A stretch of 64,000 bases of DNA from Nemertoderma westbladi (GCA_032718475.1 JAUCBJ010007169.1:1-64000); one strand, 5' to 3'. Positions 44,461 to 56,200 are shown, numbered from the stretch's first letter. Translations and numbers: made by a program. The notes: generated from the sequence alone by a model not told the origin.

Positions 44461-44584
44461 ATATATATCACGCTACACTGAGTAGCAGTAACGGTAATTA
44501 ATTACTAGGCTAGCAGTTCATACTGAGTTACTAGACTTGCTCAGACTGTAATACAGCAGTAGACATTCAACTGTATACACAAAC

Positions 44585-47500
44585 ATGTCTGACGCAAAGC
44601 AGAACCTGTCAGACAGTCTACTAGATACAACGGAGAGTGAAGCGACAGCAGAGAAACTGCATAAGAGGGATGCTATTGATATCTATCTGTCAGACTATCA
44701 ACGTTTTTTAGGTGATGACGAATTGAGGAGAAGGTTAGAGGGACTTAACCCTAATAGCGAAGGAGCCAAACTTGTGTTAGATGCGATTGATGTGGATAGG
44801 TTAGCGGCGAACCAAGCTAAATTCGATGAACAACTCCGCATCGCTAGAGAAAGGGAAGAACAAGTAAGGAAAAAACGTATAGAAGACAGAAAGGCCGCAG
44901 CAAAAGCAGAGGCAGAGGCAAAAGCGGCAGCAGCAGAAGCAGCGGCAGAAGCAAAAGCGGCAGTAGCAAAGGCAGAGGCAGAGGCAAAAGCAGCAGAAGC
45001 AGCGGCAGAAGCAAAAGCGGCAGTAGCAAAGGCAGAGGCAGAGGTAAAAGCGGCAGCGGCAGAGGCAAAAGCGGCAGCAGCAGAAGCAGAACGGAGAGCG
45101 GCTGAAGAGATCGCCCAACTGGAGTTGGAAACGCTTCAAGAGAAGCAAGACGACTTCAGTAAACAGTTAACAGCTAGTAATATGCAGATGATGAATCGAT
45201 CTACTCCCAAAAGACAGGGATATACATCATCTGAAGAAGGCGATACCACCGATACTGAAGGCAAAGGAAATAGATCTCGTCAAAGCAGACGTAAAAGAAC
45301 ATTCCACCGGCAGAAATTGCCTGATTTGCCTCCAGCTGTTAGAAGGCAACTAAATAACACCAAAGTAGGTAGTACAGAGCCCGCAGACCAAATAATTAAA
45401 ATAGAAAGACTCCCTACTATAGTAGATGAGCCTGAAATAATTAGGCCTGTTCTTGAAATCACCCCTTCGGTGATAGACGCACATGTGCTCCCTGAAACTA
45501 CCTCTAAATTCCCTCTGCATAGCACTAAGCTACCTGTGCCCCGCAGAACTGCCCAAGAGACAGTTCAGGTCCTGGACCCCGAGCGAAATATTCACAATTT
45601 GTCGCCCGTTGTCCCTCGTCCGCCCGCTACAACGTTGGCGACTCCCGCTTCGGCGGTCGAATGGGTGGACGAGAGACGGCGGGGGATGGATATCCTGCTT
45701 GGACAGATGCAGGAGACTGTCCAGCAGTTCAAGGGCACAGTAAGGGAAAGTAGGCTAGAGTTGCAAGAAGTGCAGCAAAGTATCGCGCTAGAGCGCGATA
45801 AATTAGTAAACACACAAAAGGGTATACCACCACCCTCTGTAACAATGTGTCAACCTGTTAGGTCTGAAGTATTGCATGCGCAAGGTGTGGAGCCTACACG
45901 CATATACACTGCTAGCGAAGTAGAAACTCCTATAGTGAACCCTATTAAGGGTAATTATAGACCTGTTGATAATGATATTCCCTATAGAACTGATCATAAT
46001 CCGAGAAATTTATATACCGATAACTCGATATTAAATAGCACGATGGCCCAAGAAAGTTTTACGCGTCAAATGGCTAGAACCGAAGCCCGGCAAGCGGTAA
46101 AGGTTGGAGAGATCGTCAAGTTCAATGGAGATGAGATGAAATGGTTACCTTTTAATGAATATTACAAAGATAACATACAGAACTCTGTACTATCTAATGG
46201 AGAAAAACTTAGATACCTCATCGAGTGCTTGGAAGGATCTCCCAAGTTAGTGGCGTTAAGGTTTATTGGACATCCAGACGGATTAAGACAAGTTTGGGAT
46301 ACACTAAACATCAGGTATGGTAATAGGAATAACATAGCTGGGTATTTGTATGCAAAGTTGGTAGCGCCCCGAAAGTTTATTAGCAGCGGGATTATAGAGT
46401 TTTCCGATGAAATTCAGGAGATCTGCAGACAATTAGATTGGCTAGGTAAGTCTCATGAGTATCAGAGTGCTATGGTTATTAGAGCAGTGGCTTCTACTTT
46501 ACCGAAGGGTGGAGTAGGTACACGCTGGGATAAGAAAGTGTTATATATGATGGAACAACAACGACGAGACCCTACCATGGCTGATCTCATGTCATTCTTA
46601 GATGGAGAAGTGAAATTACAGCTCCTAAGGCAGTCCAGAGAGAAGACATTGGAAAACAAGGTAAGTGAGAAACCTGTTTCTAGGAGAAGGGTAATACCAG
46701 TATGTTATACCGACGACGGTGAAAGCCAAACTTCTCAAGGAGAGGACAGCGGGAAAGACACTGACAGATCTTATGTCAATAAAATGCCTAAAGATCAGGT
46801 AAGTAAATCCAAGTCTCGACCCAATGACAGAAGGGAACCGGTACAAAAAACCCCTCCTACGTCTCCTAAAAGAACTCAGGTGAGAAAGCCCGAGGAAAGA
46901 ACAAGTGTGCACCACATAGCACAGGTTAAAGTAAGTAACATCAAGCCCAAATGTGTGCTGTGCGACGGGCCCCACCGTTTAAATGCGTGTGATAAATTCC
47001 TGAGGAAATCACTAAAGGATAGACGTGAAGTCATGTGGGATAAGCGGTTGTGTTATAATTGCCTCAGACGAGGACACCAACGGCGAACCTGTAACTCCGA
47101 CGCAAGGTGTGCAAAGTGCGGCGCAAAACATCATATCTTGTTGCACACGGAATTCGAACGAAACAGCCAGAGTCAGGTAAGTGAGTCCGAACTACATGTC
47201 CAATTCAGTGATGTGAACGACACTGATCAATCTGAGATGGAAGGATTCTATACGGACGAGTTCTCCGACCAAAACGAATCCTGTTACCTAATAAACACCA
47301 CCGCAGTGTATCGAGTACTCGTGCATGAGGAAGACACAGACAGCGACCTTACCTTAACTACTTCCGATCAACAACCATCTTGGAAAGCGCCAACTTCCAA
47401 TATAGGAATCCGAGAATTTCCTGTAGTCCAGTTACGGGTCCACGGACCTCAGAAGAGCTATATAGTGAACGCCCTCCTGGACTCCGGTAGCACAGGAACA

Positions 47501-48691
47501 TTCGTCGATAAAGAACTAGCCGAAGTCATCTTTGCTGGACAACCCAAGTTCCGAACCATGCTAAACATGTCAGGGATCATGCAGGTTTGGAATTCTACTG
47601 TAGCTGCCGACTATTATATAGGTGAGTTGTCCACCCCCCAGGACGAACTAGGAGAACATAGCATCAGGTCAGTGAAAATGGTGGCTATAAAGAACTTCGC
47701 TACTACTCAAGCAGACCTTTATAATTGGGACGAGGATGAGAGCATCCAACATCTTAACATACCTCGATTCCAGACTGATTATCCTGGAGTGCAAATACTC
47801 ATCGGCCAAAACGCGCATGAGGCGCTGGAGACATTAGAGAAACGGCCTGCTCAACCGCAGCCACTACAGACCTATGCGGTAAGAACTAGAGTAGGTTGGT
47901 ACCTTACTGGACCTTCCCGTAGAACGCTCAGGGAAAGACTGCTTCAAGATCGCGTCTGCCAGGTGAGTGAATGGGAAGATGATACTAGTGAGGGAGACGA
48001 CCCAACTGAGGGAACACCACACTCCTCAGATAATGACAATCTTAGCTCCAATGTAGATCAATGGAGATATTGCCCCAAGAAGTTTAATCCAACGGACATC
48101 GCTTCCAGAGGAGCAACTCCTCAAGAACTGACAGATACTACAGACCGATTAAGTGAACCCGACTTCCTGAGTAAGGAGAATGAATGGCCTCCCCATCTTA
48201 CTCCGACTGAGATTATACCAGCCAAGGGAGCGGAGAAAGTCGAACCTGAAACCCGGACGTGTGGATCGGAGTTATTTGAACCCGGGATAGATCTGTCGGT
48301 ATTACATGTTGCCAGGGACGACGCCGTGGATCTGAACCTCCCCACCGCGAGTGGATCCTTCATGAAGATCAGAGAGAGCGATTGGAGCTCTGGAACATCA
48401 GATGTCTCGCAGGGACTCTCACCTCTCCTGCAGAGAGCGACGGACCACTATAGCTCCTGGAATCGGCTTTGTGACGCCGTCATATACTTTGAGCGATGTT
48501 TCTATCGTCACTATTCCAGGACGAAGAGGAAACCTGGAATTGTATTCAGGATGCAGCGACTCAATCACCCAGTCGGTCGTTTGTGTTTATCGGAAGGAAA
48601 TGGAGGACTCTCCGGAAACTGTGGAAGGCAAGATTCTCTTCCCACGACCACCTCCCTAATCCTTCAAACATCTAGGGACTCCATAACGTAA
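44585..48691 (+). CDS. Gag-protease polyprotein of BEL/Pao type, RT deleted in frame
   Basis: 1368 codons without a break. Residues about 85-185 are a basic then Ala/Glu/Lys-rich helix with internal duplications. About 496-640 is a Gag core of the DUF1759 type (KFNGDEMKWLPFNEYYKDNI, LIECLEGSPKLVALRF, VWDTLNIRYGN). Zinc knuckles follow: CVLCDGPHRLNAC (about 789) and CYNCLRRGHQRRTC...CAKCGAKHHILLH (about 822-854). The protease active site is NALLDSGSTGTFVD (about 962), then VRTRVGWYLTGPS. Normally RT comes next, but after a short acidic linker the frame resumes at QWRYCPKKFNPTDIASRG (about 1159), the RNase H end, then YSSWNRLCDAVIYFERC (about 1290), which precedes integrase in BEL elements. No RT box and no integrase. 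Gag and protease could be functional. Confidence 0.9.
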   Translation: MSDAKQNLSDSLLDTTESEATAEKLHKRDAIDIYLSDYQRFLGDDELRRRLEGLNPNSEGAKLVLDAIDVDRLAANQAKFDEQLRIAREREEQVRKKRIEDRKAAAKAEAEAKAAAAEAAAEAKAAVAKAEAEAKAAEAAAEAKAAVAKAEAEVKAAAAEAKAAAAEAERRAAEEIAQLELETLQEKQDDFSKQLTASNMQMMNRSTPKRQGYTSSEEGDTTDTEGKGNRSRQSRRKRTFHRQKLPDLPPAVRRQLNNTKVGSTEPADQIIKIERLPTIVDEPEIIRPVLEITPSVIDAHVLPETTSKFPLHSTKLPVPRRTAQETVQVLDPERNIHNLSPVVPRPPATTLATPASAVEWVDERRRGMDILLGQMQETVQQFKGTVRESRLELQEVQQSIALERDKLVNTQKGIPPPSVTMCQPVRSEVLHAQGVEPTRIYTASEVETPIVNPIKGNYRPVDNDIPYRTDHNPRNLYTDNSILNSTMAQESFTRQMARTEARQAVKVGEIVKFNGDEMKWLPFNEYYKDNIQNSVLSNGEKLRYLIECLEGSPKLVALRFIGHPDGLRQVWDTLNIRYGNRNNIAGYLYAKLVAPRKFISSGIIEFSDEIQEICRQLDWLGKSHEYQSAMVIRAVASTLPKGGVGTRWDKKVLYMMEQQRRDPTMADLMSFLDGEVKLQLLRQSREKTLENKVSEKPVSRRRVIPVCYTDDGESQTSQGEDSGKDTDRSYVNKMPKDQVSKSKSRPNDRREPVQKTPPTSPKRTQVRKPEERTSVHHIAQVKVSNIKPKCVLCDGPHRLNACDKFLRKSLKDRREVMWDKRLCYNCLRRGHQRRTCNSDARCAKCGAKHHILLHTEFERNSQSQVSESELHVQFSDVNDTDQSEMEGFYTDEFSDQNESCYLINTTAVYRVLVHEEDTDSDLTLTTSDQQPSWKAPTSNIGIREFPVVQLRVHGPQKSYIVNALLDSGSTGTFVDKELAEVIFAGQPKFRTMLNMSGIMQVWNSTVAADYYIGELSTPQDELGEHSIRSVKMVAIKNFATTQADLYNWDEDESIQHLNIPRFQTDYPGVQILIGQNAHEALETLEKRPAQPQPLQTYAVRTRVGWYLTGPSRRTLRERLLQDRVCQVSEWEDDTSEGDDPTEGTPHSSDNDNLSSNVDQWRYCPKKFNPTDIASRGATPQELTDTTDRLSEPDFLSKENEWPPHLTPTEIIPAKGAEKVEPETRTCGSELFEPGIDLSVLHVARDDAVDLNLPTASGSFMKIRESDWSSGTSDVSQGLSPLLQRATDHYSSWNRLCDAVIYFERCFYRHYSRTKRKPGIVFRMQRLNHPVGRLCLSEGNGGLSGNCGRQDSLPTTTSLILQTSRDSIT

Positions 48692-50340
48692 CAACATATG
48701 GAGTGGGTGTGTGACTCTATTATTTTATATTATATTATTATTTTTATATTTACGTATGTATTACTATGTAATTTTATTATAATCGTTTTATTTAATTTAG
48801 TAGAATATTATTTAGCGATTATTTTGTAGAATAGTGCAATATATTCGTGTTTATTACGTACGTAATTACTTATATTATATTTAGTGCGACGGCGAGAAAT
48901 AATTATTTTTCTCTTTCCTTACTGCTCGTATTCTATTATAAATACGTAACTACAGTAAGATGAAATGTCCGTACTTATTAGAGTACAATAAAGCCACTAC
49001 TATATTCAAGTATTATTGGTAGGCAGAGTATTAGGAATGCAAAGTTCAGATCCTCGTGTCTCGGCTAAACCAAGCTCTGGGTAGACCTTGGAAACGACTT
49101 GCCTCTTCACACTGACATTGCTTCGTGCGATATTGCTCTCATACCGTATATTAAATAATACATATAGTAGCGTGATGTCCCTTTAACAGTAGCGTATAAC
49201 GCAAAATAAATCTGTTAAACCCTTTGACCATCTGTAATTCTAGTCGATTAAGATATCGCGGCACCCACCGATATACTTGAAAGACAAATTCTAGAATCAG
49301 TGGTTAACGTCCCCAGACAAGTTCTGGAATAAATCGGTGCCCATCTCAAATATTAATTAGTTAATATTTACAAATCAAATAAGTCAAAATCTGTAAAATT
49401 CAGATCCTTCAACAATTCTAGTCAATTAAGATATCGTAGCATTTACCGATATTCTTAAAGAGACAATTTTCTTAGAATTAAGGATCTTGTGTCCCTAGAC
49501 ATGTTCTAGAATCAAAATATGTCCATTTAATTATCAAATAATAAAATTTCAGGGAATAAATTTAAATTCATGTCTTTTAATGAATTTAATAAATTGCCAT
49601 TTTACGCAATTTATAACATTCCCAAAATTCCATTAATTAATAGATCAAGGGAGCGGAGATTTATATTATTATGCGTATGCGTGTACGAAAGTCTCCCCAA
49701 CATAGTTAATAGCCTATAAAATTCGTAAAGTCATGTATAAACAGGACATTGACTATTAAAGAATTACTATTAAATAACATCCCAGATCTGTATGCATTGG
49801 AATCACCCTAATTCTACCGCTAGCTTTGCATAATGTCACCATAGCAACAACCACGCTAGAATTAGAATTGAGTTAAACGAACAATAGAAAGCTTGTCCCA
49901 TTGAATAGCATAGGGAATAAATAGTGCACTGATAGTATCCAAGGATACATAATAATACAGTGACATTCTGGAAGGCATTGACTAACGGACAAGTGACCCG
50001 AGTGTGTGTAATTTGTGACAAGTTGTGTGTGTGGTATTTGTGAGTTTATAGGTGAATGTTACTGCTAAGGTGTGTTTACAGTAGCCAGTCGCAATCGTAA
50101 AGTAACCTAACTCTCCAAGGAAAACCTGAAGTACATCTAAGACTTTGGGACGGACAGTTGAGTGACTTGTGCCGGTTGTCGTTGTCGTTGTGCGGCTACG
50201 TCGTTGGCGAAAGTACAGCGGCGACGACACATCGGCGCTGAGGATCTCGTACTGTCCGGGGGTTGATTGAGGTAGGCAGCGACGCCCGCTCGCCTAAATG
50301 TGGACTCATTATAATATGGATAAACTCATATATAGCAGAT
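48692..50340 (+). other. Non-coding 3' region of the BEL element
   Basis: AT-rich, with stops in all frames. Holds a 178-bp imperfect duplication at about 49237-49560 (ATTCTAGTCGATTAAGATATC and its copy). It occupies the position where integrase would be in a complete element. Confidence 0.6.
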
Positions 50341-50646
50341 ATGACGGAGTTGATAGAAGATGGTCTTGGTATCGGGGAGCGATATACTCTACTTTTACAA
50401 GCGTTTGTTGATAGCTTAATACGCGGCGACGTTAGTCCAAATGCTGCGGAGGATGATGGTCGTTATATCGAACCGCCAATGTCCCAAGAGCAGCTCACGC
50501 GTGAGTTGGACTATAGAAAATTCGCTGCTCGATATACGCAGCGTAATGGTACGTATATGGGCTTCTTAACTACTGGTCATCCTATCGATTTACACAATAC
50601 GGACTATGTCGACTATATATCCTGCCCAGCGGAGTCGGAACCATAA
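50341..50646 (+). CDS. Small acidic unrecognised frame in the BEL element
   Basis: 101 codons from ATG at 50341 (MTELIEDGLGIGERYTLLLQ) to a stop at 50644. The same frame is open upstream without another ATG to about 50263. Acidic, no transmembrane stretch, one Cys near the C-terminus (ISCPAESEP). It is not recognised as Env, RT or integrase. It may be an accessory protein, an exon, or a chance frame. Codon use and length are only moderately persuasive. Confidence 0.4.
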   Translation: MTELIEDGLGIGERYTLLLQAFVDSLIRGDVSPNAAEDDGRYIEPPMSQEQLTRELDYRKFAARYTQRNGTYMGFLTTGHPIDLHNTDYVDYISCPAESEP

Positions 50647-51417
50647 ACTGAAATTCGAATGCGAAAATTCTATTCGAAATCGACTCTAAAGAAAAGACAC
50701 TAAAGAAACAAATGGACGCGGTAACTCCAACGTATATTTGGAATTCTTGATAGAAGCATTGTAACAACAAACAAATATCACCCGCGTTTACCCTACCAGA
50801 CGTGCGTCTTTGGTATTATTACGATAAACGCTCTAGACCCAACTAATAAACGGAAAGACATAAACATCCACGTAAACCGAAACTTGTTGACGTATCACCC
50901 ATGCTCACTCGGCTCGAACGATCCTGGAGTAAACCTACGATCAGAGTCCCGGAATACTCGGTCAAACCTCCTCATTCCTTAGTTGGACCTCAGACCTGCG
51001 ATCTTGGTGGTGTCGCGGATCCTCGCGGCCTGTATTCACTGTTCAAAGATCTAGTGCTACCCTAACAATTAATCGGTAACACTCCGACAGTGATTTCTAG
51101 CTAGCCGCCCATCTTACCTAGCTGGATTATGACGCAGACACCTAATATCACTATCCAACCGTATGGTCGTCCCGTTTAACGCGATACAACCCTTCATCAA
51201 GGTGAAGGAGAGCGTTGTACGAAACGAGTTAAACGCTATTTTATAAAGATCAAAAAAGAAACCTGCGTTTGTTCAGATAAACGTAAGTTATCACAGTAAG
51301 TCCAATCGATAAACGAATTGGCCTTATCTCAGTTCGATTGGGAAACCTCGAATCTCAAAGAAGATATCAAGCTTAGAAAACCCTATTCTCTGCGAGAGTT
51401 TTGGACGAACGTATCCC

Positions 51418-51624
51418 ATGACAAGCGGAGGAAAATCAGCTCGAGGAGAAGCATATCGAAATGGACGAGACACCGACAGTAAACCCAAACCTTCTAATGC
51501 AATCATATTGCACCCTTCACCCAGGAGTTATGGCCCTCCTAGTAAAGTGGCTCCCCCCAAAGAGAAAAAGACTCTTGCTAGCCTCAAAAAACTGCGTAAA
51601 CGCCGTCTGCGTAAGAAAGACTAA
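51418..51624 (+). CDS. Small basic unrecognised frame in the BEL element
   Basis: 68 codons starting MTSGGKSARGEAYRNGRDTD and ending KKLRKRRLRKKD. The C-terminus is strongly basic and would suit nuclear entry or RNA binding. It ends about 80 nt before the 3' LTR. It could be a chance frame or the last exon of a spliced product with 50341-50646; nothing here proves either. Confidence 0.35.
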   Translation: MTSGGKSARGEAYRNGRDTDSKPKPSNAIILHPSPRSYGPPSKVAPPKEKKTLASLKKLRKRRLRKKD

Positions 51625-51702
51625 CTGTTTAGAGTATCTTTATGTTTTAGAAACTGTGATTTTTATATTTTATAGACTGAAAATCCCATTTTCTGGGAGC
51701 GG

Positions 51703-52928
51703 TGTAAAAGCCTTTGCTGAATTGCCCCGTTATTTTTATTATCTTTTACATTAAAATACTCTGTAGTTGATTTAATAAGTGTAAGAGACCGTATTATTGC
51801 TGTATCGGTGTTTTTAGAGGATCTAAGACCTATTTCCTCCGTATGTGTACTGTGAAAGGCATATTTTATGATTCTATGGCAATTCGTGACGCAAAGGGGT
51901 GATAGCTACTCTTGAACAGTAGTTACTATGACTACGGTTAACAGCTGACATTCATACGTGTTGATTTCCTTTGTTCTACGGCGTCTCTCAGTTCAGTCAG
52001 CCAATTAGAGCGTTTTGTGGCTCCTTGTACAGAAAATTTCCGAGAAATGACGCAATGCCTATGTGCAGTGTTTACATTCAGTCTTGAGCCAAAGAAAGAA
52101 CGGCTTGGAAGTATTTTGTGCTGTACTGCTTTTTAGTCGTACACTAGTAGGTTTAATTATAAAGGGCATATATCCTTTAACTGATGACTGCTGACTGATC
52201 ATACATGCTGACTGCTGAAACATTGCAAACTCATAACAATCAGTGTTTTCATTGTTGTTTTATACTGCTATTTACCGTCAGTTCTTCATAATATGGTTGA
52301 TGAATAATTATATTTGGAATAACGATAAATAACCCCGCAACCCAATATTCTTGATATACCGAAGGTAAGAGAGAAAGGTTACCAATAACGATTGTGACTT
52401 ATGTTAAAGTGGTTTGAAGTGAATCTAATGTTATTTGATAGACCCTACATGAGTCAGCCTGTGTTCCTTTTATATGTGACTAAAATCAGTGAAGATTGGC
52501 AGCTTAGTGTGCAGTATTGTGCAGCATTGTGTATGAGTGAGTCTGTTAAAGAAGCAATTCCTAAAGAATGCGTCATATATGTGGATTATAATTAAGCCAT
52601 ATCGTTGTGAGTAGTTTAAGTCATAACTCTGTTTATGTAGATAAAGCGCCACGTCCTAAAGGAACTGTTAATATTACCGAAGGTGAATAATATTGTCAGA
52701 GATTATATAATACTGTCAGTCGAATAATACATTAGGCTTACATAGCAATAAAAATTAAACCGTCGAACCCAATCTCCCGGGAATATCCAGCGGGTGAATG
52801 GTCGCGCACGGATTGGTTTCGACTAGTGTAGTGAATCAAATACTTGTCATAGACTAAAAGCAGATTTAATATCTAGAAGACATCTTAATTTGGTGGGTTA
52901 AACTGCCAAAGGTCTGAAAGCGCGAACA
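51703..52928 (+). mobile_element. 3' LTR
   Basis: 1226 bp, same ends as the 5' LTR. A weak purine patch GGGAGCGG sits directly before it and may be the polypurine tract. It is followed at once by the GTTCC target duplication. Confidence 0.95.
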
Positions 52929-53299
52929 GTTCCGCTTTCAGAGCAGTTCCATAGGTTCATCGTGCAGCGACTGGTTTATATGACTTAACTTCATGGACTA
53001 TTGCTATACTTAGGCGCGAAATAATTGCCCTAAGGCTAAAGTACTGCATTCAATTTTGTTTATAGCCTACAATAATTTTTTACTAATATGGTTGTTAAAT
53101 TTATTATTATTATTAATTTAGCTTAGGGTATTTGTTTAGTGACGTTTATGCATTAATACTGTCAGGTAGACCTTTGTATTATTATTGTAAAATAACTATG
53201 TAACTGTGGGTGTCCAATAAAGTTTAAAGTAGATTAAAAATTTAATATCGTATAATATACATTTGCATCAAAATATATAATAAAAATGAATATTTCTTC
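52929..53299. other. Right flank of the BEL insertion
   Basis: After GTTCC the sequence CCGCTTTCAGAGCAGTTCC probably continues the endonuclease fragment of 41054-41211. It then turns AT-rich up to the satellite. Confidence 0.45.
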
Positions 53300-56200
53300 T
53301 GTTTGGAAGGTTGTGTAAGGGCATACTGTGGAAGATCACCCATGGTGGTGAATAGGAATTCCTTTAGGAAACAGAGTGTAAGGGTTTACTGTGGAAGATC
53401 ATTCATGGTGGTGAACAGGAATTCCTTTAGGAAACAGAGTGGAAGGGTTTGCTGTGGAAGATCACCCATGGTGGTGAGCAGGCATTCCTTTAGGAAACAG
53501 AGTAGAAGGGTTAACTGTGGAAGATCACCCATGGTGGTGAATAGGAATTCCTTTAGGAAACAGAGTGTAAGGGTTTACTGTGGAAGATCACTCATGGTGG
53601 TGAACAGGAATTCCTTTAGGAAACAGAGTGGAAGGGTTTGCTGTGGAAGATCACCAATGGTGGTGAACAGGAATTCCTTTAGGAAACAGAGTGGATGGGT
53701 TTACTATGGAAGATCACTCATGGTGGTGAACAGGAATTCCTTTAGGAAACAGAGTGGAAGGGTTTACTGTGGAAGATCACCACACCAATGGTGGTGAACA
53801 TGAATTCCTTTGGGAAACATAGTGGAAGGGTTTACTGTGGAAGATCACTCATTGTGGTGAACATGAATCCCTTAGGAAACAGAGTGGAAGGGCATACTGT
53901 GGAAGATCACCCATGGTGGTGAATAGGAATTCATTTAGGAAACAGAGTGGAAGGGTTTACTGTGGAAGATCACCCATGGTGGTTTACAGGAATTCCTTTA
54001 GGAAACAGAATGGCAGGCTATACTGAGGAAGATCACCAATGGTGGTGAACAGGAATTCCTTTAGGAAACAGAATGGAAGGGTTTACTGTGGAATTTCACC
54101 CATGGTGGTGAACAGGAATTCCTTTAGGAAACAGAGTGGAAGGGAAAGCTGTGGAAGATCACCCATGGTTGTGAACAGGAATTACTTTAGGAAACAGAGT
54201 GGAATGGTTTACTGTGGAAGATCACCAATGGTGGTGAACAGGAATTCCTTTAGGAAACAGAGTGGATGGGTTTACTGTGGAAGATCACTCATGGTGGTGA
54301 ACAGGAATTCCTTTAGGAAACAGAGTGGAAGGGTTTACTGTGGAAGATCACCACACCAATGGTGGTGAACAGGAATTCCTTTAGGAAACATAATGGAAGG
54401 GTTTACTGTGGAAGATCACTCATGGTGGTGAACAGGAATCCTTTAGGAAACAGAGTGGAAGGGCATACTGTGGAAGATCACCCATGGTGGTGAATAGGAA
54501 TTCATTTAGGAAACAGAGTGGAAGGGTTTACTGTGGAAGATCACCCATGGTGGTTTACAGGAATTCCTTTAGGAAACAGAATGGCAGGGTATACTGAGGA
54601 AGATCACCCATGGTGGTGAACAGGAATTCCGTTAGGAAACAGAATGGAAGGGTTTACTGTGGAATTTCACCCATGGTGGTGAACAGGAATTCCTTTAGGA
54701 AACAGAGTGGAAGGGTTTGCTGTCGAAGATCACCCATGGTGGTTTACAGGAATTCCTTTAGGAAACAGAATGGCAGGGTATACTGAGGAAGATCACCCAT
54801 GGTGGTGAACAGGAATTCCGTTAGGAAACAGAATGGAAGGGTTTACTGTGGAATTTCACCCATGGTGGTGAACAGGAATTCCTTTAGGAAACAGAGTGGA
54901 AGGGTTTGCTGTGGAAGATCACCAATGGTGGTGAACAGGAATTCCTTTAGGAAACAGAGTGGATGGGTTTACTATGGAAGATCACTCATGGTGGTGAACA
55001 GGAATTCCTTTAGGAAACAGAGTGGAAGGGTTTACTGTGGAAGATCACCACACCAATGGTGGTGAACATGAATTCCTTTGGGAAACATAGTGGAAGGGTT
55101 TACTGTGGAAGATCACTCATTGTGGTGAACATGAATCCCTTAGGAAACAGAGTGGAAGGGCATACTGTGGAAGATCACCCATGGTGGTGAATAGGAATTC
55201 ATTTAGGAAACAGAGTGGAAGGGTTTACTGTGGAAGATCACCCATGGTGGTTTACAGGAATTCCTTTAGGAAACAGAATGGCAGGCTATACTGAGGAAGA
55301 TCACCAATGGTGGTGAACAGGAATTCCTTTAGGAAACAGAATGGAAGGGTTTACTGTGGAATTTCACCCATGGTGGTGAACAGGAATTCCTTTAGGAAAC
55401 AGAGTGGAAGGGAAAGCTGTGGAAGATCACCCATGGTTGTGAACAGGAATTACTTTAGGAAACAGAGTGGAATGGTTTACTGTGGAAGATCACCAATGGT
55501 GGTGAACAGGAATTCCTTTAGGAAACAGAGTGGATGGGTTTACTGTGGAAGATCACTCATGGTGGTGAACAGGAATTCCTTTAGGAAACAGAGTGGAAGG
55601 GTTTACTGTGGAAGATCACCACACCAATGGTGGTGAACAGGAATTCCTTTAGGAAACATAATGGAAGGGTTTACTGTGGAAGATCACTCATGGTGGTGAA
55701 CAGGAATCCTTTAGGAAACAGAGTGGAAGGGCATACTGTGGAAGATCACCCATGGTGGTGAATAGGAATTCATTTAGGAAACAGAGTGGAAGGGTTTACT
55801 GTGGAAGATCACCCATGGTGGTTTACAGGAATTCCTTTAGGAAACAGAATGGCAGGGTATACTGAGGAAGATCACCCATGGTGGTGAACAGGAATTCCGT
55901 TAGGAAACAGAATGGAAGGGTTTACTGTGGAATTTCACCCATGGTGGTGAACAGGAATTCCTTTAGGAAACAGAGTGGAAGGGTTTGCTGTCGAAGATCA
56001 CCCATGGTGGTGAACAGGAATTCCTTTAGGAAACAGAGTGGAATGGGTTTACTGTGGAAGATCACCCATGGTGGTGAACAGGCATTCCTTTAGGAAACAG
56101 TGTGGAAGGGTTTACTATGGTAGATCACCCATGATGGTGAACACTAATTCCTTAGGAAACATAGAGGAAGGGTTGACTGTTGAAGATCACCCATGGTGGT

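Larger units (their letters stand above)
42438..44584 (+). other. Long leader of the BEL element
   Basis: Over 2.1 kb between the LTR and the gag start, with stops in all frames. No tRNA-like primer site could be matched right after the LTR (TTAAAGGATATAGC). It holds a direct duplication (42714-43290) and ATACCGGTAT repeats (44220-44460). Confidence 0.7.
41212..52928 (+). mobile_element. Young non-autonomous BEL/Pao LTR element
   Basis: LTRs at 41212-42437 and 51703-52928 are both 1226 bp, start TGTAAAAGCC, end GCGCGAACA, and differ at three visible positions. GTTCC at 41207-41211 and 52929-52933 is a 5-bp target duplication. It contains one long Gag-protease frame, but RT and integrase cores are absent. 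Mobility therefore had to be supplied by a related element. The total length is 11,717 bp. Confidence 0.9.

Noticed and set aside
44801-45148. 115-codon minus-strand frame rich in Leu, Cys and Phe
   Set aside because: It is the complement of the Ala/Glu/Lys-rich coding repeat of the Gag frame.
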